Assembly (NCBI GenBank): GCA_946122785.1
Contig: CAMGYJ010000002.1
Location: 19,566,492-19,630,491, forward strand
Direction: 5' to 3'
Length of the DNA: 64,000 nt
Origin: Linum tenue
Lineage: Eukaryota; Streptophyta; Magnoliopsida; Malpighiales; Linaceae
Shown here: piece after piece, positions 46,515-57,672 of the stretch
Numbering within the stretch: position 1 is the first letter of the stretch
Layout of the letters: the number at the start of each line of letters is the position of its first letter
The notes under the pieces: model-generated
Database searches by the model: none
The model's input: the letters and a program-made list of their open reading frames with translations, nothing else
What the model was told of the DNA's origin: nothing
Made by a program: the position numbers and the translations under genes

Positions 46515-47472
46515 TTATGTCGCATTAGCTGATTCCGGCACATCATCACAGGGATTTTGCGGACCAATCGGTCCTGGACACCTTCGTTTATCATGTCCTG
46601 GCACTTTGCATACTGAACATCGTCTTGGGCCTCGTGGTGGTCTTCCACTTTGATCCATTTCATTCTGAATTCTCTTTTTCCTCGGGCGCCCCGGTTCACG
46701 GCTCTGTCCGAATGGCGGGACGATCAATTTCCCTTCGTACAGCGGCCAATAAGCTTCATCAGGCAATGCACGGAAACTCCGTCCGTAGGTGCTTTTGAGT
46801 GAGTCGATATTGAAGAATGGACTAACGAAGTGACGGGGGTCTTTGCTCCTGTTTTTAATTACGGCCATTGCATGAGAACAAGGCCATCCTCTCCCCTGAT
46901 ACTTCTGGCATGAGCACTCACCAACTTTGGTCCTGAAATTGACCAAAACTTCGTGACGGTGGCCCCCCCGTCTACCATCCTCCCGATGTCCGGTTGTCAC
47001 GCTATACTCACCAGTTGCCCGATTCATAACGGTTACACTATGTCGACTGCTCTTGCGATTGTCACTATCCATTATTTCAGTGACTTTATAGGCATGGACC
47101 TTTCCCTGTGCCTCGTTCGTCCTTGCCCAGTGGAGTCGGTTCACGAACCATGCATTCGTTTTCCAAAAAGTCATCTCCACAATGGCAGAGATTGGCAGTG
47201 CACGGACGGCCTTGTAGACAGAGTTGATACTCTCACTTGAGTTGGTTGTGGCAATACCCCATCTTTTCCCTCCATCTTTATGAAATGTCCACATGGATAG
47301 GTCGTGTCCATCCAGCCACTGTGCCCCTTCAGGGCATAACTCGCGCAGCTTCTGCAACTTCTCCTGAAATTTTTTCTCCTGGTATGCAACCGCTGAATAA
47401 CACACGGAAAAGTAGTATGTTAGTCAATGATCCTCAATTTAGTATAATTTCAAACTGCACGGTCAGACTCTC

Positions 47473-47643
47473 GTTAGACTCTTAGGAGAGGTATACATCT
47501 CCTTAGAAACACAGCCTGTTTGACAGAAAAAGGGGGGATCCGAAGATCGCTTAAAACCCGATTTTCCCAAGAAATGGGAGGACCATGATAATCGCTTAAA
47601 ACCCCATTTCCTTAGGCATGCATCTCTTTAGAAAGAGTCTAAC
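47473..47643. mobile_element. Small MITE copy A in the transposase intron
   Basis: Ends GTTAGACTCTT and AAGAGTCTAAC enclose 171 bp that matches 43237-43405 in reverse orientation. It lies wholly inside the transposase intron 47393-47705, so it does not disturb the protein. Confidence 0.8.
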
Positions 47644-48380
47644 AAGTGCACCACTCCCCATATTACAAGATATTGTTTATTGAGAGCAATAGATAGCGAG
47701 GTTACCAATCCACCACAAATTATCAGCTAGTTTCTTCCGCTTGAAATGATGGTTCCAGTTGCTCTTGAAGTGTCGTATGCACCACCTTTGGGACCAATTC
47801 CAGGCTGGATCCAGGCCTAAGATGGCAGCTCTAATGCCGGCGTGCCGATCAGAGATTATTGTCAGGTTCGTCCTCCTGGTGACGTGGATTTGGATTTGTC
47901 GGAAAAACCATCCATAGCTATCAGCATTCTCTCCCTCAACAATGGCCAAGGCTAAAGGAAAGACTTGTCTGTTTGCATCCGCCCCACTGGCAATCAGGAG
48001 AGTGCCCTTGTACTTGCCGGTAAGGAATGTACCATCCACAGTAATCACAGGGATACAAAAGCCAAAACCATCAATAGAAGGCTTGAATGCCCAAAACAGT
48101 CTGCGAAAATGGCGTTCGTTACCTGCCTCTGGGGGTTGTATCTCTTCATCTTGGTATCGAGGGGAGAACACAGTCCCAGGGTTAGACGCCTCCAATGCCA
48201 GTATTAACCTGGGAAGGAATGCATATGATTCTTCCCAATCACCAAAGACGGCGGCCAGAGCTTTCTGCTTTCCATGCCACGCCTTCTTATAGTTAATCAT
48301 ATAACCATAACGACTTGCAATGTCAGCGATTATGACTTTCACCTTCAGATCCGGTTCAGCCTCAATCAGATGCTTGACCG

Positions 48381-49089
48381 TAGGGCTGGGAAACGGTGCG
48401 GTCTGGTCCAGACCAGACCATATATACGGTCTACGGTCCAGACCGAGAGGCTAAAGTATAGACCACAGACCAGACCACAGACTGTACGGTCTGGTCCAGA
48501 CCACGCCTGTGCGGTCTGGTTCGGTCTGGTCTGGTCCAGATAGACCACACTCAACGAAAAATGAATAATTTGTTTAGTCAACCACACAAAAAATTGAACC
48601 AATAACCAAGAAAAATAATTGTTATTTTCCTTAAAACATTAATCCTAACATGCATGAATATTTATGATACTCTAAATCTTAGTACATAACAAAGATACAA
48701 AGTAAAAGCATCCCAGCTTGCACCATAATGTCATAAATATTAACATAATGTCATATGGAGATACAATTATCTCTACTATGTGGTTAAATGTGGCTGTGAA
48801 TGAAGGAGAAAAGAGATTCACAAAATTAAGTTTGACACTTGGGTGTCGTTGTGGGAGTTTGGAGAGTGGTCGAATGGGCTGTTAACACGTATTGACAAGT
48901 CAGTTGGGTCTACGGTTTGGTCCGGTAAACCGCGGTCTAGACCAGACCAGACCAAGAGATCAAATTATAAAATAATACAGACCATGGACCAGACCAGACC
49001 ATGCTTCACGGTCTACGGTCCGGACCAAACTGTGCGGTACGGTTTGGACCATGGTTTTTCTAACGGTCTGGTCTATTTTCCCAGCCCTA
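48381..49089. mobile_element. hAT MITE interrupting the MULE-2 transposase
   Basis: Ends TAGGGCTGGGAAA and TTTTCCCAGCCCTA, with 8-bp duplication CTTGACCG at 48373-48380 and 49090-49097. The interior is dense in GGTCTGGTCCAGACC-type motifs. Removing it plus one TSD keeps the transposase frame (ATVK into HLIEAE, as in MULE-1). Confidence 0.95.
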
Positions 49090-50441
49090 CTTGACCGTCG
49101 CAGCTACCACCCTGGATTTCAACTGTCGATGGCCTTGGGAAGTTATGGATGACACACATGTGTGTGTGTTGACCGCACGGGATATGACCCAGTTGCCGTG
49201 TCTCTTGCTGTTGATGGCCCGAATCCTAACATTGCACCCCTCGTGATGATTACGGCATCTGACTATGAGCCTTTTGGTGTTGGAATGAGTTGTGTGCCAT
49301 TCAAAATGCCGAGTCATTGCTTCAGTCTCAAGGGCGTGCCGCACCTCCTTCTTCGAGCCAAATTGTTGGCCCTTCGTAAACCCAGTGAGTGGGCCCCATA
49401 TTGGGACCTCTGGCGGCTCCATGTCGCTGTCGACCATCCAATTGTCGTCTGGAATGTGAGTGTAGTAGGGGACTGGTACACGGTCAGGAGCCACATCATG
49501 ATCATTATCTGAATCTGAATCTGGTGCTGAATCATCAGCACCTTCAAGAGGGTCTGAGCTGTCTGCACTGACGTTGTTCTCTCCTTCTTCATCAGAGGGA
49601 TCGCTGACTGGTGCTGGTGTGGCAGCCTCCATCTGATCCAACTCATGAAAGGCACCTTCATCAGCTCCATAATGGTAGTTGTGAAAACTACCGCTGCCTG
49701 ATTGGAAGTTGTACTGGGCTTGGTTGGGGACGTCCGGTTGAACTTCTTCTTTATATGACGAGAAAGATTGATGATGGCCTGCACCTTGCCCTCCATCTTG
49801 GTACTGAAAATAGGAATGAGGATCATGGTAACTTTGGTAGGGATGATCGCCATATAATTCACCTCCACCATGGATACCAGATGTTTGACCGTGTCCAGAA
49901 TGACCTCCAACACCAACGGCTGGCTCGGTGTAAACGAACATCTCGACTTTGGCCAATTTGTTGGTCCTCAAGAATTCGAGCATGGAATCGACGTCATCTT
50001 GAGTGGTTATGGTATATTCCTCATGCCACAATGACCCACTTTCTCTGTTTGGATATCGGTACACCATACGATCTACTCTTCTCGTGCCATCCATGCAAGT
50101 AACGTCAGTGCATATTTGATGGAGGTCTTCAAGCTTCGGTCTGGTACCGACCGTTAATTTCTGAAAATTGCCACCGACGTAGGTGGCCCCCTTTCCGGTC
50201 TCTTCCGTGTAACCATTCCACCGTAAGCCAAGCTTGAACTGACGGAATGCCATCTGCACACAAAAAAACCGTAGTTCAGTTAATCTCATAAAAATCACAA
50301 ATCACAAATAACAATGAAAAGTAACACAAAATAAACTTACGAGTTAATGTTAATGGAAAACACACTAAATAAATATAGACATATAACAGAAAAATGAAAG
50401 AGAGAATGAGAGGTGTGAAGAGTAGAGGTTTTCCGGCAAGT

Positions 50442-50449
50442 CTTATATA
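50442..50449 (-). promoter_or_regulatory. TATA box of the MULE-2 transposase gene
   Basis: The minus strand reads TATATAAG just inside the right motif array, about 190 bp upstream of the ATG at 50253. A leader intron ending at the ATG is likely. Confidence 0.5.
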
Positions 50450-50465
50450 GGGGAAAAAATGATGA

Positions 50466-50840
50466 AAACCGCACCTCTAGGGTGCGGTTTTAGTCTGCCA
50501 TGCAGCCCTACGTCCATAATTCTCTGCATGGCTGTGTCGGGTGTCGGAAAATTATTGACATGTAGACCGCACTTGGGGGGTGCGTTCTACATGGCCAAAC
50601 CGCACCTTAGCGATGCGGTTTGTTCTTGGAGGAATAAAATGCATCACTAAGGTGCGGTTTGTGTAGGGCAGGCCTAAACCGCACCTCGGCCTTGCGTTTT
50701 ATGTAGGCCAGACCTGAAAACGCATGGCCAAAGTGCGTTTTAGGCCCACCAGAATGGAACGCACCCTCCAGGTGCGGTTTACATATAAAACGCACCTGGA
50801 GGATGCGGTTTATTTTTAAAACGCACCACAAGGGTGCGGT
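50466..50840. repeat. MULE-2 right subterminal array of GGTGCGGTTT motifs
   Basis: About fifteen copies of GGTGCGGTTT, AAACCGCACC and AAAACGCACC in alternating orientation, mirroring the left array. Confidence 0.8.
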
Positions 50841-51426
50841 CAATAAAAATGGGTGCTAGTTTTGTAAATATTTTTGGAAGAGTGCTAGTTTTGTAATTTT
50901 TTTTAAAGGTGCTATTTCTGGAAAAAACTCGTTTTTCCCACCAAATGACACGTTTCCTTGCAGGGAGTGCTTGAATTGAAATTAACAAGGTTTCAGTTGG
51001 AAACGCATGGCCAATTAATTGGCAACATTTCTTTGGGCAACGTTTCATTTTAAAATGAAGTGTTGTGTTGCTTGGCCAAAGTAGGACTGGCGGTTCCTCC
51101 CAACCGGCCATTATATTGAAAGGTTGCGATCTTTCAATGCATTGTTTCGTCCTCTATATAACGACTCAGTTAATGGTGAAAAAACACACAAAAACAGATT
51201 ATTTTTCCTAAGAAAACTTCTAAGTATGCTTTAGGTACTGAAGTCTGGAACCTAAAGTGGTGATAGTTTTATCCTACGAAGAAATTTCCTGCAACCCTAG
51301 GCTTGTTGAGGGTGGAAATATTCTTTAAGGAAAGTGAACGTTGTTCACGATTCTATCATAATTCTAGTCACCTGATTTTGGGCTATCGTACGTGTACCCT
51401 CGCTCCCTAATAGTCCCAACAATAAT

Positions 51427-52840
51427 GAGAAGGAAGCTTGATTTGGGTGACTGATGAGATTGCTCATTGTCCTTTACCTGCTTCCCAGGCCAGGTCAAGT
51501 TCTTTTAACTTAACAAAGAAATACCCATATTTACTCTGTTATTTGTTTCGATTAAATAACTGACCAGCCCTATTGTGTGAGATGCGGTTGAAGGAATGAA
51601 GATGAATAGTTGCAAGATGTAGACTATGATATTTGGCCCGCTGCCAAGTACATTTCTCCTATTGTTCATGTATGCAAGCAATGTTGGACTTTAGTATTTT
51701 TCTGTTCATTGTTTCCATCTTCTGTGGGAAAATGGCGTGGTCCTCTACTCCATTGCAAGAAATAAAAGGGCATGAAACTCGTTGTGAAGCCAAAATGGAA
51801 ACATCATTCTAGAGAATAAACAATGGTATGCTCAAAACTCTATTTTGTGAAGTATTCCAACTTATCTATTCTTTTGCACTCAATCACTAGTTCATTTCTG
51901 TTGTAGACTGCAAATATCCAGGAAGAGGCCGACGTGGTATCAAAACTCCTAGGTTGGACGCAGTGATATAGAAGACGTGGCAGTTTTCTTTTCCTGTTAA
52001 TCTGGGCTAGTTGTTCCTTTCATCGGCTTCTTTGTTTTTAATTTGGTTGGTATTTGCATTCAGTAAGTATGGTAGATGGGGTAGAATAGTTGGTGTAGAT
52101 GGGGTAGAATAGTAAGAAGACTGAGGATAGTTCTGTCTGTATTCTCCAGTAATTAGTATGTTTCATTTCATTTGCTTTGCCTTATGTTTTAAACGTGCAT
52201 AGCATTTGTGTCTGTCTGTTCATGTATAGGTTTAGGACCAATCTGGTTTTTTTTTCACACTCTGTTGTTTCTTTGTGTTTTGTGTTTCATGAGTTGTTTT
52301 TGTTGCCTTGAATATTTTTTTTCTTTTGTGTTTATTCTCTTGATGATATTAATGAGATGAATTGCTGTGTTTTGGATGGATTTGTAACAGGTTATTAAGA
52401 GATTTTATAAGAGAACTAGTGCATTACATGATATGAGTGATCCACAAGAAATCAAAAGTTGGATGTTGTGTATTTTTTTTTTGGGGAGAAATGTGTATCT
52501 TGATGATATTAATGAGATGAATTGCTGTGTTTTGGATGGATTTGTAACAGCTTAAGAGATTTCAGAAGAAACGAGATTTCAGAAGAAACCAGTGCATTAC
52601 ATGATGTGAGCGATCCAGAAGAAATTAAAAGTTTCATGTTGTGTATCTTGTTGTAACTGAATTTTCTTTTGAAATTTGTACTATGAGGTGAGTGAAATTA
52701 GTAATTTGTGGCATGGATATTGAAAAATGTACTCTTTAAGAGTGCAGACATAAATTTATGATAATATTGAAATGCAACAACAGGTGGCAGGGGTCGAATA
52801 AAATTATGACAAATTATAGACTGGAGTGCAAGAACCGTTG
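51427..52840 (+). other. Probable 3' end and flank of the unidentified host gene
   Basis: The first 28 bp continue the reading frame from 33686 to TGA at 51452-51454. The rest is T-rich plant 3'-UTR-like DNA without ORFs. A ~160-bp block with TTGATGATATTAATGAGATG is repeated (52338-52497 and 52498-52655). Confidence 0.4.
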
Positions 52841-55800
52841 TTTTTTTTTATATTGAGAAGGAGGCTGTAACAGCCGAAGGAGAGAATAGGCAGAGAGCAT
52901 AGCAACAACAAAGCAGTGCTCTGCTTGCAAGCCTCTCGAGCTTCAGGATTACATCACACAGACGGCCAGCAAACCAAAAGTTGTGAACATATCAAAGCAG
53001 CACACACAGACGAGACCGTGGTTCGAGAGCCAGTCCGCGACTCTATTCCCTTCGCGGTACATGTGAACTAGCCGAACTACCCAAGCTTGCACCATTTTCC
53101 GCCGAATCACACACCCAGCAGGGTAGCCATCGGGTGGGTCAAGTCAGTACGCTTGTTGATGAGCTCCACTGCTAGCTTGGAATCCGTTTCAACCACTAGA
53201 AAGTCCACTCCATGTTTCCAGGCCAGGTCCAGACCTTGCGAGATTGCCCATAGTTCCGCAGTAATTGCCGTTCCCATCCCGATTTTTCTGCAAAAACGAT
53301 TAATCCACTCACCAGAGCTGCCCCGGAGGCAACCACCTGCCGTGGTCATTCCCGGCGTTCCTTGCACTGCGCCGTCGGTATTGAGTTTAAACCAGCCTGT
53401 CGGCGGAGGCTTCCAGCCGATCAGAGCTTCTTGGCGCGTCGGTTTGTTGTTGTTCTCGAACCTGGCAGCACATCTTTCAAAAGCTTCGCTCCAATCTTTG
53501 GCTTTGGTAATGGCGTAGTTGAAAAGTGTGGAGTTTGTCATGTTCACCCCTTTGAAAATGGACTCACATCGTTGTTTCCAAATGATCCAAGCAATGAGGC
53601 TAAAAAAGTTGCCCCATTCACCCTTCCAACTCCCAGTGGAGGCGTCCCTGATATTGTCCTTGAACCAGGCTTAGCAGTTTGCAGCGAAGAAGGCTTGCTT
53701 CTTGTTCTCCGGGACGATTCTGTTCCAAACGAAGGCTGCTGCTGGGCAGTCTCTCAAGCAGTGGAGGGCCGTTTCGGAAATTCCCTGACATTTAGCGCAA
53801 GAGTAATTCGTTGTCAACTTCCTTTGCTTCCTGATGCTATTAGTGGTGATCTTCCCAAGTGTAGCCATCCAAACAAACACCTTGACTCGTTCCGGGACTC
53901 TCAGTTTCCAAATGGCTTTCCATGTCGAGCTGTTTTGGTCTTCCTCAAGGCTGTTCTCGTTGAGCTGGTAGGCCGTTTCTGTGGTGAATTGGCAATTAGA
54001 GGTTGCCCTCCAGAACAGAGTGTCTTCATTCGGAGCGAGCGGATCAACGAATGTCGCCCGAATGGAGTTTGTGACCTCATACGGCAAGAGGTGAGCAAAT
54101 TCCTCAATTCTCCAGCCTTCCTCCACGTCCCACATGTCCGCCACACTCTTGTTTAGCTGCTCCTCCGGGATTGTTGCCAAAACCATCTCTTTCAACGGTA
54201 CATGCGAGATCCAACAATCCACCCAAAACTTAGTTCGCCTCCCGTTATGAACATTCATAGCGCTGCCTTTGCGCACAAGATTAGAAGCATAGTTGAAACT
54301 ACGCCAAGCAAAGGAACCTCCCTTATCTTTTCGGACCACGTCAAGACCTTCACGAGCTCCTCCATACTTCTTTCTCATCATTTCAGGCCACAGGGTAGTA
54401 TTATCCGTTGCAATCTTCCAGGCACCCTTTGCCAACATGGCCAAGTTCGCTTTGCGGGTTGGCCTGATACCTGCACCTCCCTGACTACGCGGCTTGACCA
54501 TTTGCTCCCAAGCAATTGGATGGAACTTTATCTTGTCATCCTCCTCTCCCCACACGAACTGCCGATTGAATTTTTCCAGATTCCTACACGTAGAAGTAGG
54601 AAGAAGTTCCGAGAGCATGGGATAGATAGGAATGGAAGAAGAAATGGATCTCACCAGGGTTAGCCGTGCTGCCAAAGATAGGTGCCTCGTTTTCCAGGGT
54701 GCCAGTTTACGTTGGATTCTCAAAGCAAAGTCTCGATAGCGGTCTACCGTGATTCTACCATTAATCGCCCTAACCCCAAGGTATCTACCCAGGTTTGCCG
54801 AAAGGGGGATGCCTGCTTTCTCACTTAGCCTTCCAGCCCGAGCCTGAGAGACATTCGGGGAGACGAACATGATCGATTTAGCAAGGTTCACTTTTTGCCC
54901 TGAGCTTTGACAGAATTCCTCGAGGCATCTCCGGATGATTGCCACCTGCTTCTTATTAGCCTCTGCAAACAGAATAAGGTCGTCAGCGAAAAAAAGGTGT
55001 GATACCTTCGGACCCCGACTAGAGGTGGCGATCGGTTTCCACTCCTTCTCTGTAACTGCTTTCTCGATCCTGTGAGCAAGTCTTTCCATGCAAAGAACGA
55101 AGAGGTAGGGTGAGAGGGGGTAGCCCTGGAGGACTCCCCTGGAAGGTTCTATAACCGATGATGATTGCCCGTTCCAAGAGATTCTCATCCTGTTGTTTTC
55201 CACACAATACATAATGAGATCTATCCAAGTGCTGGTTAGGCCGATCTCCTTGAGTGTGTCCCTGATGAAGTCCCATCACAGTCGATCATAGGCCTTTTCC
55301 AGGTCGATTTTGAGAACAATGCCTCCCTTACACCCTTTCTTTCTTCTCAAGGTGTGTAGGACTTCCTGCAAGATTATGATATTGTCTGTTGTTTGGTGAC
55401 ACGGGATAAAGCTGCTCTGGGTTGGGGCAATCAACTTGGCCATGATGGGTTTCAGACGGTTGACAATGACCTTCGTAATGGTTTTGAGACACACATTGTT
55501 GAGACTGATAAGTCGCAAGTGTGCAGGGGACTCCGGCTGATCAACTTTTGGTATGAGGATTAGATTTGATTCCACAGTAGAATCCTGCAGAGTCCCTGAA
55601 CCAAAGAAATCTACAACCATCTGCGTTAGGTTCTTACCCACCAGCGGCCAAATTTTTTGATAGAAGCAGGCATGGAAACCGTCTGGCCCGGGGGCTGCAA
55701 GCGGCTTCATTTCAAAGATCGCCTTGTGGACATCGTTGATGGTGAAAGGCAGAAAGAGTGAGAGAAGGTCATGTTGTTGTAGCCGAGGGAAACAAGCCTT

Positions 55801-56972
55801 GGGCATCAGATCCACGTATTGAGAGTCTTCCTGCAAGTAAAGGTTAGAATAAAAGCGCACAATTAAATCTAATAACAAGTCAGGATCGAAAATCCATTCC
55901 CCATTCTCATCTTTTAGGGAGACGATTTTATTTCTACGTCTCCTGCGAGTAACCTGATGGTGGAAATAAGAGGTGTTCCTCTCCCCCAGCTTCACCCAAT
56001 TCTCTTTTGATCTTTGGAACCAAATGACCTCTTCCCTCTCCAAAAGCTTGTCCAGTTCATCTTCCAGTTTCATTTGCAATTTGCGGAGACATGCAGAAAA
56101 GGACATAGCCAAACGTCTTTGTATACCATCAAGCCGAGAGAGAAGGCGCTTTTTCTGGACCTGAATAATGCCAAAGACCTCTTTAGCCCACACTTTAAGT
56201 TTTTGGGACTTGTCCGTCAGAGCTTGTTGGAGCGGGGAATCCGGATTCCAGTGTTCTCTAATGAAAGGCTTGAGGTTGTCGTGGAGAAGCCAAGCCGCTT
56301 CAAAACAAAAATGTTGGTTTGCTCTTTGGCCAGATGCTCCTTGCATCATCACTGAAGTTAGGATAGGGAGATGGTCAGACTTGAAGCTAGCTAAATTCCG
56401 AACGGAGGTGTTGGGGAAGGAGGTGTTCCACTCTGAATTGCAGAGGGAGCGATCTATCCTACTATCTTTGAAAGTAGCGCTCGTCCGACCCTTGAGCCAA
56501 GTGAAACGGGGACCTGAAAAACCCAAATCAATCAAGTGAGAATTGTTAATCCAATCCGTAAAATTCTGGCAATGACGTAATTGAGAGAGAGAAGAGGAGC
56601 CTGATTTCTCATGAGGACCGCAGGTCGCGTTGAAATCGCCTGTCACTAGCCACGGAGTTTCCATCCGTTGCCCCGTGTTGATCAGCTGATCCCAGAGCAG
56701 CTTTTGAAGCTTATGCTTGGGAATCCCGTAGACACCCGTGAGAAACCAAGGTGGGGTCGAGGCACTGGTGACTTTAACCATGATGTGCTGCCGGCAGGCA
56801 TCAATTAATTGGCATTGAAAGGTGTCAGTCTTCCAGGCTAGCCATATACCGCCTTGTCTTCCATCTGCATCAACGCGAAGCATATCGATGTACTCGAGTT
56901 GGTCGCAGACTTGGTTGGATTTCTCCCCACTAATTTGGGGTTCCAAAATCAGCAGAAAGTCCGGCATATAAA
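52841..56972 (-). mobile_element. LINE C: 5'-truncated L1 with RNase H
   Basis: A minus-strand L1 whose poly(A) is seen as T at 52841-52849. It lacks ORF1 and the first ~30 residues of the endonuclease, ending at about 56972 against Gypsy LTR sequence. The left flank (CAAGAACCGTTG) and right flank (AAAAACCGCCAG) are only weakly alike, so no firm TSD. Confidence 0.85.
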
Positions 56973-56982
56973 CTAGGAACAA
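52970..56982 (-). pseudogene. L1 ORF2: endonuclease, RT, zinc domain, RNase H (LINE C)
   Basis: A single frame from about 56970 shows endonuclease (TGDFNATCGPHEKSG, KSDHLPI), RT (APGPDGFHACFY, LIPKVDQP, KIDLEKAYD, GVLQGYPLSPYLF, FFADDLILF near 54985), a zinc-binding segment (VPERVKVFVWMA, CAKCQG) and an RNase H domain (WFKLNTDGAV, AELWAI, ETDSKLAVELI). TGA at 55276-55278 and TAA at 53671-53673 break it. A frameshift near 53110 precedes the RNase H end HMYREGNRVADWLSN. RNase H at the ORF2 C-terminus is known for one plant L1 subgroup, and LINE A shows none, so these are different lineages. Confidence 0.9.
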
Positions 56983-57672
56983 AAACCGCCAGAGGCTCGA
57001 AATAATTTAAAACATCCAAAATAAGTTTCTGCAAATTCCCAGCAACTTTAGTGACCACCCAAATTCTGTCAATAAAAGCCTGTAACGTCTGTTGCTAAAA
57101 ATCCAAAATTGCACCCTCACGAAAAAGCACCAAATTAATCGACCTAACTCAAAGGGATCGAGTTCCCTTACCTCTAGAACGTGCCTAGGACTAGATTGGA
57201 TGGCCTGGGACGTTGATCTCCTTGTGGATTGATGATTGAACCCTCAAACGTCACCGCTAATAAAATACGAGCTTCGGATTAGACTATCGATGAATCGAGT
57301 TTAGAAATCGCAAAGGGGTTCGTGATCCTTACCTAGAAGCACAAAAGGGATGGGATCGAGATCGGGATCGGCTGCGAGCGGCGCTGCTGCTTTCTTTTTT
57401 TTTTTTTTCTCGCCTCGCGCTAGGGCGAGTCTTAGCGACGGGGGGTTTGCTCTCTGTGGAGTAATTTGGGAATTGGGGAATTATGAAAATGGAGGAGTGG
57501 AGGCCCCCGGCCTTTTGGCCGCCCACTAATTGTGATTTATATATTTTTTCTTTAAATAATAATAATAATAATAATAATATAATAATAATTATTATTATTT
57601 CTAACCCGCGGTTGCAACTCTTAGTGCGTAATCGTTAATCCAACCATCACATATTAAGGTCGGGGTGTTACA
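56973..57672 (-). repeat. Gypsy 3' LTR, truncated
   Basis: Homologous to 63270-63990. On the minus strand it begins TGTAACACCCCGACC at 57672, the common start of Tekay/Del-type LTRs. It is cut off at 56973 by LINE C. It includes an AATAAT microsatellite (57556-57598) and a T-run near 57397-57409. Confidence 0.85.

Larger units (their letters stand above)
46515..50253 (-). pseudogene. MuDR-type MULE transposase in MULE-2, split by a hAT MITE
   Basis: ATG at 50253 (MAFRQFKLGLRWNG) follows an acceptor TGTGTGCAG. Coding parts are 50253-49090, 48380-47706 and 47392-46515, with one GT-AG intron (47705-47393), about 900 residues in all. Order: N-terminal domain, acidic linker, DNA-binding region (FGSKKEVRHALETEA, CRNHHEGCNVRIRA), DDE domain (VDGTFLTGKYKG, ISDRHAGI, SSESINSVYK), SWIM finger (CSC then CSHAMAV), a basic GRPRKK patch and a CCHC knuckle (CSVCKVPGHDKRRC). 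Apart from the MITE between NHTC-type and DDE regions the frame looks open. The intron found in MULE-1 before VDGTFL is absent here. Confidence 0.92.
42117..50930 (-). mobile_element. MULE-2: transposon with convergent PMD and transposase genes
   Basis: 8814 bp. The ends GAGATTTTTTCCAGAAATAG (42117) and CTATTTCTGGAAAAAACTC (to 50930) are near-perfect inverted repeats that continue for about 90 bp (ACAAAACTAGCACC and similar). The 9-bp duplication is GTTTTTCCC (42108-42116 and 50931-50939). Beyond the TIRs lie arrays of GGTGCGGTTT/AAACCGCACC. The PMD gene (+) starts at the left end and the transposase (-) at the right end, converging at about 46400. The element lies in the opposite orientation to MULE-1. 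A hAT MITE and point lesions have inactivated it. Confidence 0.92.
33687..51421 (+). mobile_element. Copia LTR retrotransposon with a MULE in each LTR
   Basis: Target duplication ATAAT is at 33682-33686 and 51422-51426. LTR1 is 33687-34017 plus 39240-39499 and LTR2 is 42008-42116 plus 50940-51421; without inserts and one duplication copy each is 591 bp. LTRs begin TGTTGG and end CCCAACA. The polypurine tract TTTGGGGGAGGA lies just before LTR2. The LTRs differ at many positions, so the insertion is old. The interior (39500-42007) is far shorter than a full pol and keeps only RT and RNase H remnants. I could not see a primer-binding site after LTR1. Confidence 0.9.
42008..51421 (+). repeat. Copia LTR2, interrupted by MULE-2
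   Basis: Starts TGTTGGATTTTGGTCG and is cut at 42116 by MULE-2. It resumes at 50931 and ends CCCAACA at 51421. Confidence 0.9.
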
